From: Hyphomicrobiales bacterium
GTDB taxonomy: Bacteria > Pseudomonadota > Alphaproteobacteria > Rhizobiales > CAYWUX01
Assembly (NCBI GenBank): GCA_028279265.1
Contig: JANQOC010000174.1
Location: 1-20,059, forward strand
Direction of reading: 5' to 3'
DNA length: 20,059 nt
In this document: positions 7,322-15,300 of the stretch, in pieces
Position numbering within the stretch: position 1 is the stretch's first letter
Layout of the letters: every line of letters begins with the position of its first letter
Made by a program: the position numbers and the translations under genes
The notes under the pieces: model-generated
The model's input: the letters and a program-made list of their open reading frames with translations, nothing else
Databases searched by the model: none
Told to the model about the DNA's origin: nothing

Positions 7322-8095
7322 ATGAACACAAAAAAACGGTCGCTCCCCCGGGAGATAGCGCCCGGTGTGCACTGGTTAGGTGACTGCCTGGAACAGCGTT
7401 ATCAGGGGAAAATTTACCACTCCTACAATTCCGCGTTTCTGGTTGTCGGAACGCAGGCCGCCATTCTCGTGGAGACCGGACACCCGAAGGATTTTCCGGT
7501 TATTGAACAACAGATGATCACCGTGTTGGAGCAGCAGGACGTGCCGCTCAAACATCTGTTTCTGACGCATCAGGAAACACCGCATTCCGGCGGTCTCGGC
7601 CGCATGTTTGCCCGGCATCCGGATCTGACGGTTCATGGTGACATAAGCGATTATCATCTGGCTTTCCCGCAATACGCCGATCGCCTGCGGCCAATGGAAA
7701 TCGGAGATCGGATAGATTTGGGCGGTCGCGAGTTTGTCGCCGCCGAGCCCGTTGTCCGCGATCTTCGCACAAGCTTATGGGGTTTTGATTCCGGAGCCAG
7801 AGTGCTGTTTCCGGGAGATGGATTTGCGTACAGCCATTACCATTGGGATGGCCATTGCGGTCAAATTGCGGAGGAGGCCGAATCCCTGGATCTCGTGGAC
7901 ACGTCAGCCGTATTTGCGGAGCTGGCGCTGTTCTGGACAAATTTCCAGGCCATGACACTTTACGCGGATCGACTAGAGGAACTGCTCAAGGAATTGCAGG
8001 TCGAGGTTATCGCCCCAACACATGGATTGCCGATATTGGACCTGGAGCAGACGGTACCCAAAGTCCGAGAGGGTCTTGTGGCCGTTAGCGCCTAG
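7322..8095 (+). CDS. Metallo-beta-lactamase-fold protein, partly conserved metal site (second of pair)
   Basis: 257 residues, again of the flavodiiron/ODP-like MBL type. The motif region reads THQETPHSGG at residues 82-91: His83, Glu85 and His88 are present, but the Asp expected before His88 is Pro87. GDGF near 165 keeps Asp165, and APTHG keeps His234. The middle ligand region (VVRDLRTSLWGFD, about 144-156) shows Arg rather than His. Roughly half of the di-metal ligands survive, so it may bind a single metal or use altered ligands; the reaction is unknown. A GGGAAA Shine-Dalgarno lies upstream at a long spacing. Tandem arrangement with the more degenerate paralogue suggests a heteromeric partner or a duplicated pair. 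No further gene follows for 180 bp. Confidence 0.82.
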   Translation: MNTKKRSLPREIAPGVHWLGDCLEQRYQGKIYHSYNSAFLVVGTQAAILVETGHPKDFPVIEQQMITVLEQQDVPLKHLFLTHQETPHSGGLGRMFARHPDLTVHGDISDYHLAFPQYADRLRPMEIGDRIDLGGREFVAAEPVVRDLRTSLWGFDSGARVLFPGDGFAYSHYHWDGHCGQIAEEAESLDLVDTSAVFAELALFWTNFQAMTLYADRLEELLKELQVEVIAPTHGLPILDLEQTVPKVREGLVAVSA

Positions 8096-8274
8096 GTCCG
8101 CGTTTCCCCAATCGACTTCGTGAAATAGCGACCTATTTCCAACAGTCCTGTGTTTGAGACTCTCTGGGTTGAAAAAACTTTTGCCCGAAATGATGTGAAT
8201 CAGCTATGAGACGACTAGTTTTGCAGACAGTATATTTTTTTTGAGATTTTTGTTCGACTTTTAAGGGGTTTGGG

Positions 8275-8496
8275 GTGACGGGCAAAAGGCCAATGCCGGA
8301 TTGGGCGCATCCGCGTGCCAGAATAGAAGGTCTGAAGCTGCAGATTGAAAAAGAGCTTCAGAACAATCCATATTCGCCGGTTGTACAGCTATTGCGAAAC
8401 GAGCTTGAGCAAAGGATTGCCGAGCTCGAACAGGACAGGACCGGTGCGGGAATCGGCGTCGAGTTGCGATCTCAGTCTCTCTGGACAACCACCTGA
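8275..8496 (+). CDS. Small coiled-coil protein of unknown function, GTG start (73 aa)
   Basis: The 73-residue frame starts with GTG at 8275, preceded by AAGGGG at 8263-8268 six bases upstream, a very good ribosome-binding site. The middle is a charged amphipathic helix (IEGLKLQIEKELQ, then LLRNELEQRIAELEQD) with heptad-like Leu/Ile spacing, suggesting a short coiled coil or helix-turn-helix hairpin. There is no signal peptide or cysteine. Family not recognised. It lies 88 bp before the TauE permease on the same strand, so co-transcription is possible. An internal ATG at 8293 is a weaker alternative start. Confidence 0.6.
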   Translation: MTGKRPMPDWAHPRARIEGLKLQIEKELQNNPYSPVVQLLRNELEQRIAELEQDRTGAGIGVELRSQSLWTTT

Positions 8497-8584
8497 TTAT
8501 GGTCCATTTTTGATTGCGCACATCTTTCTCCAACTGACAATCCAAAAGTCTGATGTCCGACTGTTCCTCGTTTCAGGATGACCC

Positions 8585-9331
8585 ATGAGCATTTCAGATC
8601 CCCTGTTTCTTGCGATTGTCATCGGAGCTTATTTCCTCGGCAGCATGGTCAAAGGTGTCACGGGTTTCGGTGCCATGCTCATTGCCGTGCCCATCATGTC
8701 CCTGGCCGTACCGCCAGCAGTCGCTATTTCCCTCACCAGCGGACCCGTGGTCGCGTCCAATCTGTGGCAATTCATCGAATCTCGGGAAGGCAAGCGGATT
8801 TTCAAGCAGTTTTACCCTGTCGTCATCACCATGATTCCCGGAAGCTTTATTGGCAGCTGGTTCCTGGCCAAGGGTGATGCAAGCTGGACCGCGGGCGTCA
8901 TCGGCATTGTGGTTGTCCTGTTCTGCCTGACTTATTTTACACCGCTGAAATTCAGTTTTTCGACTGAACAGCAAAAATGGTCGGGACCCATTGTGGGAAT
9001 ACTGTCAGGACTCATTAATGGCGCCACCTTGCTCGCCGGATCTGTGTTGATTGCCTATCTGAGCACATTACAGTTAAGCAAGAATCTGTTCGTCGGGACC
9101 ATTGCACTGCTTTACCTCGCCGGTTCGATACCGGTCTATATGACCCTGTTGTTCTACGGGCACTACACGCTGCAAGAGGTCGTGATCTCGGTGGTCCTCA
9201 TATTTGTCGCTTTTGCTGCACTAAGGATCGGCAAAATCGTGAGAGACCGGGTTTCACAGATCGTGTTTCAGCGCATCGTCATTTTGCTGTTGTTCTGCAT
9301 TGGTGTTGGACTAATCGCGCGAACCTTCTGA
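8585..9331 (+). CDS. TauE/SafE-family membrane permease
   Basis: 248-residue polytopic inner-membrane protein with about eight hydrophobic segments. The first helix carries GSMVKGVTGFGAMLIAVPIM, the G-x-x-x-G-x-x-G-F-G type motif of the TauE/SafE family. A related repeat occurs in the second half (GPIVGILSGLINGATLLAGS, about residues 138-157), as expected of the internally duplicated fold. Family members move sulfite, sulfoacetate or other organic anions, often as exporters; the substrate here is not determined, and no sulfur-metabolism gene is adjacent. AGGATG lies five bases before the ATG. The downstream gene is on the other strand, so this ends the transcription unit. Confidence 0.9.
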   Translation: MSISDPLFLAIVIGAYFLGSMVKGVTGFGAMLIAVPIMSLAVPPAVAISLTSGPVVASNLWQFIESREGKRIFKQFYPVVITMIPGSFIGSWFLAKGDASWTAGVIGIVVVLFCLTYFTPLKFSFSTEQQKWSGPIVGILSGLINGATLLAGSVLIAYLSTLQLSKNLFVGTIALLYLAGSIPVYMTLLFYGHYTLQEVVISVVLIFVAFAALRIGKIVRDRVSQIVFQRIVILLLFCIGVGLIARTF

Positions 9332-9501
9332 CATTTGTTCGCCGATTGCCATTGGTCGCCTGCAATATGATTTTTGAACTGGTGACAGGAAACGCAATCG
9401 TTTCAGAGCTTCGATTTATGATCCCGGGTGATCCTGGGAGGTGCGCACCCCTGAGCACGCACCCCGCCCAACTGGTTCAGGCTGCAGACACCCGGTAGGA
9501 C

Positions 9502-9936
9502 CTAGCCCTGGGTTTCACCGGGTAGTGTGGTAAAAATCTCGATCTGCTCGTTTGGCACGTCGGACTTTTCATGGGCCGGATAATCGATGTGAATATGATT
9601 GCCGTCAGGATCAAAAACATTCACCTGAATGATCGCGGCTTCCTCGACGGCTACGAGTTCGTACTTGACATCCTGTTTTTTCAGATGATCAACACAATTT
9701 TTCAGACCCATGGCCGAAAAAGCGAAATGTTCCAGTTTCAAACCATCGACGGGTTCTTCATCAACACCCACGAGGTGAACCGTCGGCTTGTTGTCGCCGC
9801 TATAGAGCCAGGCACCCGGGAAGGGAAAGTTAGGGCGCCAGCCTGCGCTCATTCCCAATACCCTGTCATACCATTCAATCATTTCGTCCAGCTTTGCCGT
9901 TCGAACATTCACATGCTCAAGCATCCCAATTTTCAT
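9502..9936 (-). CDS. VOC-superfamily (glyoxalase/dioxygenase-fold) protein
   Basis: 144 residues starting MKIGMLEHVNVRTAKLDEMI. A single vicinal-oxygen-chelate domain with two beta-alpha-beta modules. Likely metal-facing residues are His8 in LEHVNV, the His in LKLEHFAFS, and the final strand FDPDGNHIHIDYP. The usual terminal Glu ligand (GNxIEL) is replaced by His at the equivalent place, so the metal set may be atypical. WYDRVLGMSAGWRP is the classic first-module helix-turn. Substrate unknown; members include dioxygenases, lyases and resistance proteins. The start at 9936 is chosen for AAGGA upstream and homology-like onset; the frame extends to 10017 without reason. It is convergent with the TauE permease. 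Confidence 0.85.
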   Translation of the reverse strand: MKIGMLEHVNVRTAKLDEMIEWYDRVLGMSAGWRPNFPFPGAWLYSGDNKPTVHLVGVDEEPVDGLKLEHFAFSAMGLKNCVDHLKKQDVKYELVAVEEAAIIQVNVFDPDGNHIHIDYPAHEKSDVPNEQIEIFTTLPGETQG

Positions 9937-10234
9937 ACGTCTCTGTCCTTTTTTGAATGTTCTGTTCAAATTCCCGGAGTGCACAGATAATTCTCCAAAA
10001 ATGAGAAAGCCTGTCACCCGAATTTTTGCAATTTCTGATGATTTTCTGACTGTTTACGCTCAAATGCGTCACTTTGTCCAAAAGAATTGAAGGAATTGTG
10101 ATGTGTTAGATCATGAATATTTACATATTTGAGGTCTAAGTGATCCTCACCGATCTTAAATTCAGATACTCAGTCCAAATTGTTTTGAATTAGCAAAATT
10201 TTAGGTGTCACTCTTTCAGACCTGCGAGGAACAA
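9937..10234. other. Intergenic region, AT-rich, no gene seen
   Basis: About 300 bp between the leftward VOC gene and a rightward 42-codon frame. It is richer in A/T than the flanking genes and should hold divergent promoters. I see no convincing open frame, RNA fold or strong repeat. Confidence 0.5.
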
Positions 10235-10363
10235 ATGCCAAAATATGTAATTGGTGCTTTGATACTGACGCTTATTTTCAGTTTGCCCCTTGCTGCCGGA
10301 TTTAAAAAGATTCAGGCTTTGGATGAACCAGTCGCCGAACAGGTACTTCCTGCTGCAAGATGA
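10235..10363 (+). CDS. Possible 42-aa exported or membrane peptide
   Basis: A short frame, ATG at 10235 to TGA at 10361-10363, with GAGGA four bases before the ATG. The product begins MPKYVIGALILTLIFSLPLA, a textbook signal peptide or single membrane helix, followed by AGFKKIQALDEPVAEQVLPAAR. With processing near LAA-GF the mature peptide would be only about 20 residues. The ribosome-binding site plus signal-like N-terminus in an otherwise gene-free region makes it more likely than chance, but there is no homology argument. It precedes alanine dehydrogenase by 216 bp on the same strand. A leftward 85-codon frame overlaps its end. Confidence 0.45.
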   Translation: MPKYVIGALILTLIFSLPLAAGFKKIQALDEPVAEQVLPAAR

Positions 10364-10579
10364 TAACTTCTCCGGATATTGAGAATTGATTCTGCTTTTT
10401 TAAATTTGAAACACCTACAAAGTTGAAGTTACCAACAATTTTGATTGGTTCCCTCATCACGTCATTATATTGTAGGGTTGAAATGACGAGATTTTCGCGG
10501 GCATCCTGTTTCGCGCAGTCAATACCGACCTGATCTCTGCAAATATAGATAAAATGCATTTTAGATTTGGAGAATTCTT

Positions 10580-11698
10580 ATGAAAATTGGTGTCCCCACT
10601 GAAGTGAAGGTGCAGGAGTTTCGTGTCGGACTGACACCAGCAAATGTCCTCGAACTCACCGATAGAGGGCATGAAGTTTTCATCCAAAAGGGAGCAGGAG
10701 CCGGGATTGGTCTCGCCGATTCTCATTATGAGGCAAGCGGCGCCAAAATTCTTCCAACCGCTAAGGATGTGTTTGATACTGCGGAAATGATCGTCAAGGT
10801 CAAGGAGCCGCAAAGCGAAGAGCGTGCTATGTTGCGCGAAGGACAGATTCTGTTCACCTATTTGCATCTGGCTCCCGATCCGGAACAAACCGCCGACCTG
10901 GTAAAAAGCGGCGCCATCTGCATTGCTTATGAAACCGTCACATCCCCGGACGGAGGATTACCGCTTCTGGCTCCAATGTCGGAAGTCGCAGGCCGGCTGT
11001 CTGTACAGGCGGGCGCATACTATCTCGAAAAACCCCACGGAGGTCACGGCGTATTGCTCGGTGGCGTTCCCGGCGTCGATCCCGCAAAGGTTGTGGTCAT
11101 CGGCGGCGGTGTTGTTGGCCGGCACGCGGTCCACATTGCTCTCGGAATGGGGGCAGATGTCTGGGTGCTGGATCGGAATGTCAACGTGCTGAAAGAGATC
11201 TGGGCTCAGTTTGGCCGGGGATTGAATACGGTTTACTCAACCCGGGACGCGGTTGAGCGCCATTGTATCAAGGCAGATCTTGTTATTTGCGGAGTTTTGA
11301 TTCCCGGTGCCGCTGCACCAAAGCTTATTTCTGCCGATCTCATCAAGAAAATGAAACCCGGTTCCGTCGTCGTCGATGTGGCCATCGACCAGGGGGGATG
11401 CATGGAAACCTCCCGTCCGACAACCCATGACGATCCCGTGTTCGTCGTCGATGATGTGGTACATTACTGCGTTGCGAATATGCCCGGTGCTGTTCCGAAG
11501 ACATCGACGGTTGCCCTGAACAACGCCACGCTCCCCTTCACAATGGCCCTTGCCGACAAGGGTTATCAAAAGGCTCTTTTGGATGATGAGCATTTGCGGG
11601 CAGGACTGAACGTACATAAGGGACGTGTCACGCACCCGGCTGTTGCCGAAGATCTGGAGTATGATTTCCAGGATCCCATGGACGCCCTGTCTTCCTGA
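10580..11698 (+). CDS. ald: Alanine dehydrogenase
   Basis: Oxidative deamination of L-alanine to pyruvate and ammonia with NAD+, reversible, cytoplasmic. The 372-residue length is normal for the family. Residues known to matter are all at their usual numbers: Arg15 (EFRVGLTP), Lys75 (KVKEP), His96 (YLHLAP) and Asp270 (VAIDQGG). The NAD-binding glycine motif VVVIGGGVVGRHAVHIALGMGADVWVLD spans about 171-198. GGAG lies eight bases before the ATG. It is convergent with the Lrp/AsnC regulator (20 bp between stops); Lrp-family proteins commonly control ald, so regulation by this neighbour is plausible but not shown. It works with PutA and glutamate dehydrogenase downstream in using amino acids as carbon and nitrogen sources. 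Confidence 0.97.
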   Translation: MKIGVPTEVKVQEFRVGLTPANVLELTDRGHEVFIQKGAGAGIGLADSHYEASGAKILPTAKDVFDTAEMIVKVKEPQSEERAMLREGQILFTYLHLAPDPEQTADLVKSGAICIAYETVTSPDGGLPLLAPMSEVAGRLSVQAGAYYLEKPHGGHGVLLGGVPGVDPAKVVVIGGGVVGRHAVHIALGMGADVWVLDRNVNVLKEIWAQFGRGLNTVYSTRDAVERHCIKADLVICGVLIPGAAAPKLISADLIKKMKPGSVVVDVAIDQGGCMETSRPTTHDDPVFVVDDVVHYCVANMPGAVPKTSTVALNNATLPFTMALADKGYQKALLDDEHLRAGLNVHKGRVTHPAVAEDLEYDFQDPMDALSS

Positions 11699-11718
11699 GT
11701 TGAATAGCCTTTTCCGTC

Positions 11719-12198
11719 TCAGCTTCTCTTCGGAACGGGAACACTGGATTCGTCCTTGACCGTTTCCATAACCACGTAGGTATGAGTTTGCTGAACTCCG
11801 GGAAGCGTTGCAATGTGCTCCCCCAGAATAGCCCGATAATGAGTTACATCCCGTGTCCGGATCTTTAGAAGATAATCGAATCCCCCCGCAACCATATGGC
11901 AGGATTGAATCTCCGGAATGCGGTTGACCGCCTCATAAAACTTTTCAAACATTTCGGTGGTTGTTTGTTCCAGGCTTATCTGAACAAAAGAGATGTAACT
12001 CGCATCAAGGGCTTTGGGATTGAGTTGGGCCCGATACCCTTCGATGATCCCGTTGCGCTCGAGTCTGCGGAGCCGCTCAGCGCAGGGTGTTTTCGTCAGA
12101 TTTACGCGATTTGAGAGTTCGACCACTGAAATCCGTCCGTTGGACTGGAGCTCGGTGAGAATTTTCCGGTCGATTTCATCCAGATTGGTAAGTGTCAT
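11719..12198 (-). CDS. putR: Lrp/AsnC-family transcriptional regulator, probably controlling putA
   Basis: 159 residues. An N-terminal winged helix-turn-helix (LDEIDRKILTELQSNGRISVVELSNRVNLTKTPCAERLRRLERNGII, about 5-52) is followed by an effector-binding RAM domain (from about 65, with HMVAGGFDYLLKIRTRD). These proteins form octameric discs and respond to amino acids. The gene is transcribed divergently from putA, the arrangement of the proline-responsive PutR activators of alphaproteobacteria; the symbol rests on that context. AGGA precedes the ATG. One copy of the candidate operator word overlaps this gene's own leader, which fits autoregulation. It could also act on the adjacent, convergent ald. 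Confidence 0.9.
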   Translation of the reverse strand: MTLTNLDEIDRKILTELQSNGRISVVELSNRVNLTKTPCAERLRRLERNGIIEGYRAQLNPKALDASYISFVQISLEQTTTEMFEKFYEAVNRIPEIQSCHMVAGGFDYLLKIRTRDVTHYRAILGEHIATLPGVQQTHTYVVMETVKDESSVPVPKRS

Positions 12199-12205
12199 AC
12201 GAATT

Positions 12206-12256
12206 CCTGTAAAATTAGAGAATTTCAGTCATAATACCTGTAAAATGCTGAAATTC
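12206..12256. promoter_or_regulatory. Candidate Lrp-type operator between regulator and putA
   Basis: The word cctgtaaaat occurs at 12206-12215 and again at 12237-12246, 31 bp apart, about three helical turns. Interleaved is an inverted repeat, gaatttcag at 12220-12228 and ctgaaattc at 12248-12256. A-rich, helically phased repeats are typical of Lrp/AsnC sites. The left copy overlaps the regulator's Shine-Dalgarno, and the cluster ends about 60 bp before the putA ATG. Confidence 0.6.
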
Positions 12257-12318
12257 AGAGACAAATCCGCTCAAAAATCCCACATAATGTTGATAGTTGG
12301 CTATATAAAGGTGGATAA

Positions 12319-15300
12319 ATGAGCCCATTGTCCGAAATTCGCAGGCACGTACAGGAGACCTATCTCACTTCCGAAACCGAGGCCGTTCAAATTCTTCTCG
12401 ACCGGTTGCAGCTTACCAGCGAGCAGCGCGGCGAGGTTGAAGATCAATGTCGGGAATTGGTCCAGGAATTGAGGGAGGCACCATCCGACGGCCTCATCGA
12501 AGACTTTCTCATTCAGTACCAGCTTTCCACCGCCGAGGGTGTGGCACTCATGTGCCTTGCGGAAGCCTTTCTCAGAACGCCGGATGCGCCGACCCTGGAT
12601 GCGCTCATTCGCGATAAGGTCGGACGGGGAAATTGGTCTAAGTCCAACAATTACAGCGACTCGAATCTGGTCAATGTGTCTGCCTGGGCGTTGATGATAG
12701 CCGGACGTGTGCTTCAGGAACGTGAGATCGAGGAACTGGATCTCAAGGAGCGTATGCGTCTCGTTATTCAGCGTCTGGGGGAGCCGATCGCCAGGGCTGC
12801 CATCGGCCAGGCGATGCGCCTGCTGGGACAGCAATTCGTTTTGGGCGAAACGATCGAGGATGCCCTGGACAACGGACAAACTTACGCGGAACTCGGATAC
12901 CATTTTTCCTTCGATATGTTGGGAGAAGGCGCCCGAACCGCAGCCGATGCTCAGAAATATTACGAGTCCTACTGGGCAACCCTGGAAGTGCTGGAAAAAC
13001 ATGCAAATGACGGCGAGCTGAACAACAACCCGGCCATGTCGGTAAAAATCTCGGCCTTGCATCCCCGTTACGAGTTCAACCAGATTGACAAATTGCGCAA
13101 AGAACTGGTGCCCCGACTGGTCGCTCTCGTAGAAAGGGCGGCGCGCGCCAATATCGGCCTGACCATCGATGCCGAGGAAGCGGACCGGCTTGATCTCTCC
13201 CTGGAACTTATTGAAGCGACATTGCGAGAGGCGCGCCTCGGATCATGGGATGGCTTCGGAATTGCCGTTCAGGCTTATTCCAAGCAGGCCCCGGGGGTGA
13301 TTGACTGGTTCGCTGAACTGGCGAGGGAACTGAAACGTCCCGTGAAAGTCAGGCTGGTCAAAGGCGCTTACTGGGATACGGAGATCAAAAACGCCCAGGT
13401 CAAAGGCATGCCTGTGTTCCCGGTCTATACGCGCAAACCCATGACCGATCTTTCGTACTATGTATGCGCCGAGAAGCTGTTCAGCTATTCCTCCCTTATT
13501 TATCCGCAGTTTGCGACCCACAATGCCCTGACGGCGCTGGTCATCAAGCATATGGCCGATGGCAAGCCATTTGAATTTCAGCGGCTGCATGGAATGGGCG
13601 AAGTGTTACACAATCGACTGCTGGAAAAATTCGAAATTCCATCGCGAATTTATGCACCCGTGGGTATTCACGAAGATCTGCTGGCTTACCTCGTCCGCCG
13701 CCTTCTGGAAAACGGCGCAAACAGTTCATTCATCCATCAGTTGCGCGATCGGGATGTGCCGGTGGATGACGTCATTCAGGACCCTGTTGCCGAACTCCTG
13801 AGTGATGGCGGAGTGACAAATGCGAACATCCGAACCGGGACAAATTTATTCCGTCCGGAGCGCAAGAATTCTGCAGGGATCAATATTGATATTCCGGTAT
13901 TTGCGGAAAAACTCGAAGCGGACCTGGAAAATTTCAAAGACCGAACCTGGACAGCAAAGCCGCTGGTGCCCGGGTGGAGACAGTCAGCCGGCGGAATCGA
14001 GGTTCGAAGTCCGGCAGATACATCAAGAATCGTGGGGAAGGTATTCCAGGCCGATACCGGGATTGTTGATATTGCTTTAGAGAAGACCGTTGAAAGTTAT
14101 GCGGCCTGGAGCGAACGCTCCCCCGAGGATCGTGCGGGATTGATCGATAAAGTTGCCGATCTCTATGAAGCGCACTCGCCGGAACTGATTGCCTTGACAA
14201 TTCTCGAAGCCGGAAAAACTCGGCTGGACGGGATATTGGAACTACGGGAGGCTGTAGATTTCTGCCGTTACTATGCTCAGCAGGCTCGGGATGTTATCGA
14301 TCGTTCTGCAGTTGCCGGCCGAGGACCATTTGTCTGTATCTCACCCTGGAACTTTCCCCTGGCCATTTTCACAGGACAAATTGTTGCGGCCCTGGTGAGC
14401 GGTAATACGGTTATTGCCAAGCCGGCTGAGCAAACCCCCCTGATTGCGGCACGCGCCGTTTCGCTGATGCATGAGGCGGGTATCCCCGAAGATGTGCTGA
14501 TAATGCTTCCCGGACAGGGACACATTGTCGGTGACGCGCTGACCAGAGATCCCCGGGTTCAAGGTGTCTGTTTCACAGGATCCACGCAAACCGCACAAAT
14601 TATAGATCGAAACATGGCGTCTCACGGAAATCCTTTGGCGCCTCTCATTGCTGAAACAGGCGGTGTAAATTCCATGATAGTCGACTCCACGGCTTTGACC
14701 GAACAGGTCATCGATGACGTGATCACTTCGGCTTTCCAAAGTGCGGGTCAACGCTGCTCAGCTCTTCGACTGCTTTGCCTGCAGGAGGAATGTGCGGACC
14801 GCACGCTTGAGATGCTACAGGGTGCAATGGCGGAAAGATCTCTAGGTGATCCGTGGATGGCACAGACCGATATTGGGCCGCTCATTGATAAAGACGCACA
14901 AGATGCCATTGGCACGTACTGCAACAAGCAAAAATCAATGGGGCGTGTCCTCTTTGAATGGGAAGCAGGCCCGGTTCCCGAAACGGGCCATTTTCTCGCT
15001 CCGATCGTGATCCGGCTTGATGAGGTTACGGACCTCAGGCAGGAGATATTTGGTCCCGTTCTGCACGTTGTTACGTTTTCTTCCGAGGAGCTCGAGACCT
15101 TATCGGATAAGGTCAATGCCTCAGGATTCGGTTTGACTTTCGGCATGCACAGCCGTGTCGATGGCCGTATTGACGAAATTGCCGACTCTATTCATGCGGG
15201 AAACATATACATCAATCGCAATCAGATTGGCGCAGTCGTCGGGGTTCAACCATTCGGCGGCGAGGGACTTTCCGGGACCGGACCCAAGGCGGGTGGACCT

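Noticed and set aside
6406..7329. Leftward 307-codon open frame opposite the first MBL-fold gene
   Set aside because: The plus-strand product shows clear MBL-fold motifs, while the antisense product is Arg/Gln/Pro-rich without domain signals.
9430..9480. GC-rich palindrome ggtgcgcacc between the convergent TauE and VOC genes as a terminator
   Set aside because: The self-complementary core is only 10 bp with no loop or T-run on either side, so an intrinsic terminator is not supported.
10302..10559. Leftward 85-codon open frame between the 42-codon gene and ald
   Set aside because: It has fairly protein-like composition, but no Shine-Dalgarno before its ATG, and it occupies the region that must hold the ald promoter. 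Conservation data would be needed to accept it.
12301..13062. Leftward 253-codon open frame opposite the start of putA
   Set aside because: It lies wholly antisense to the conserved PutA N-terminal region and shows no recognisable motif; a shadow of putA codon bias.
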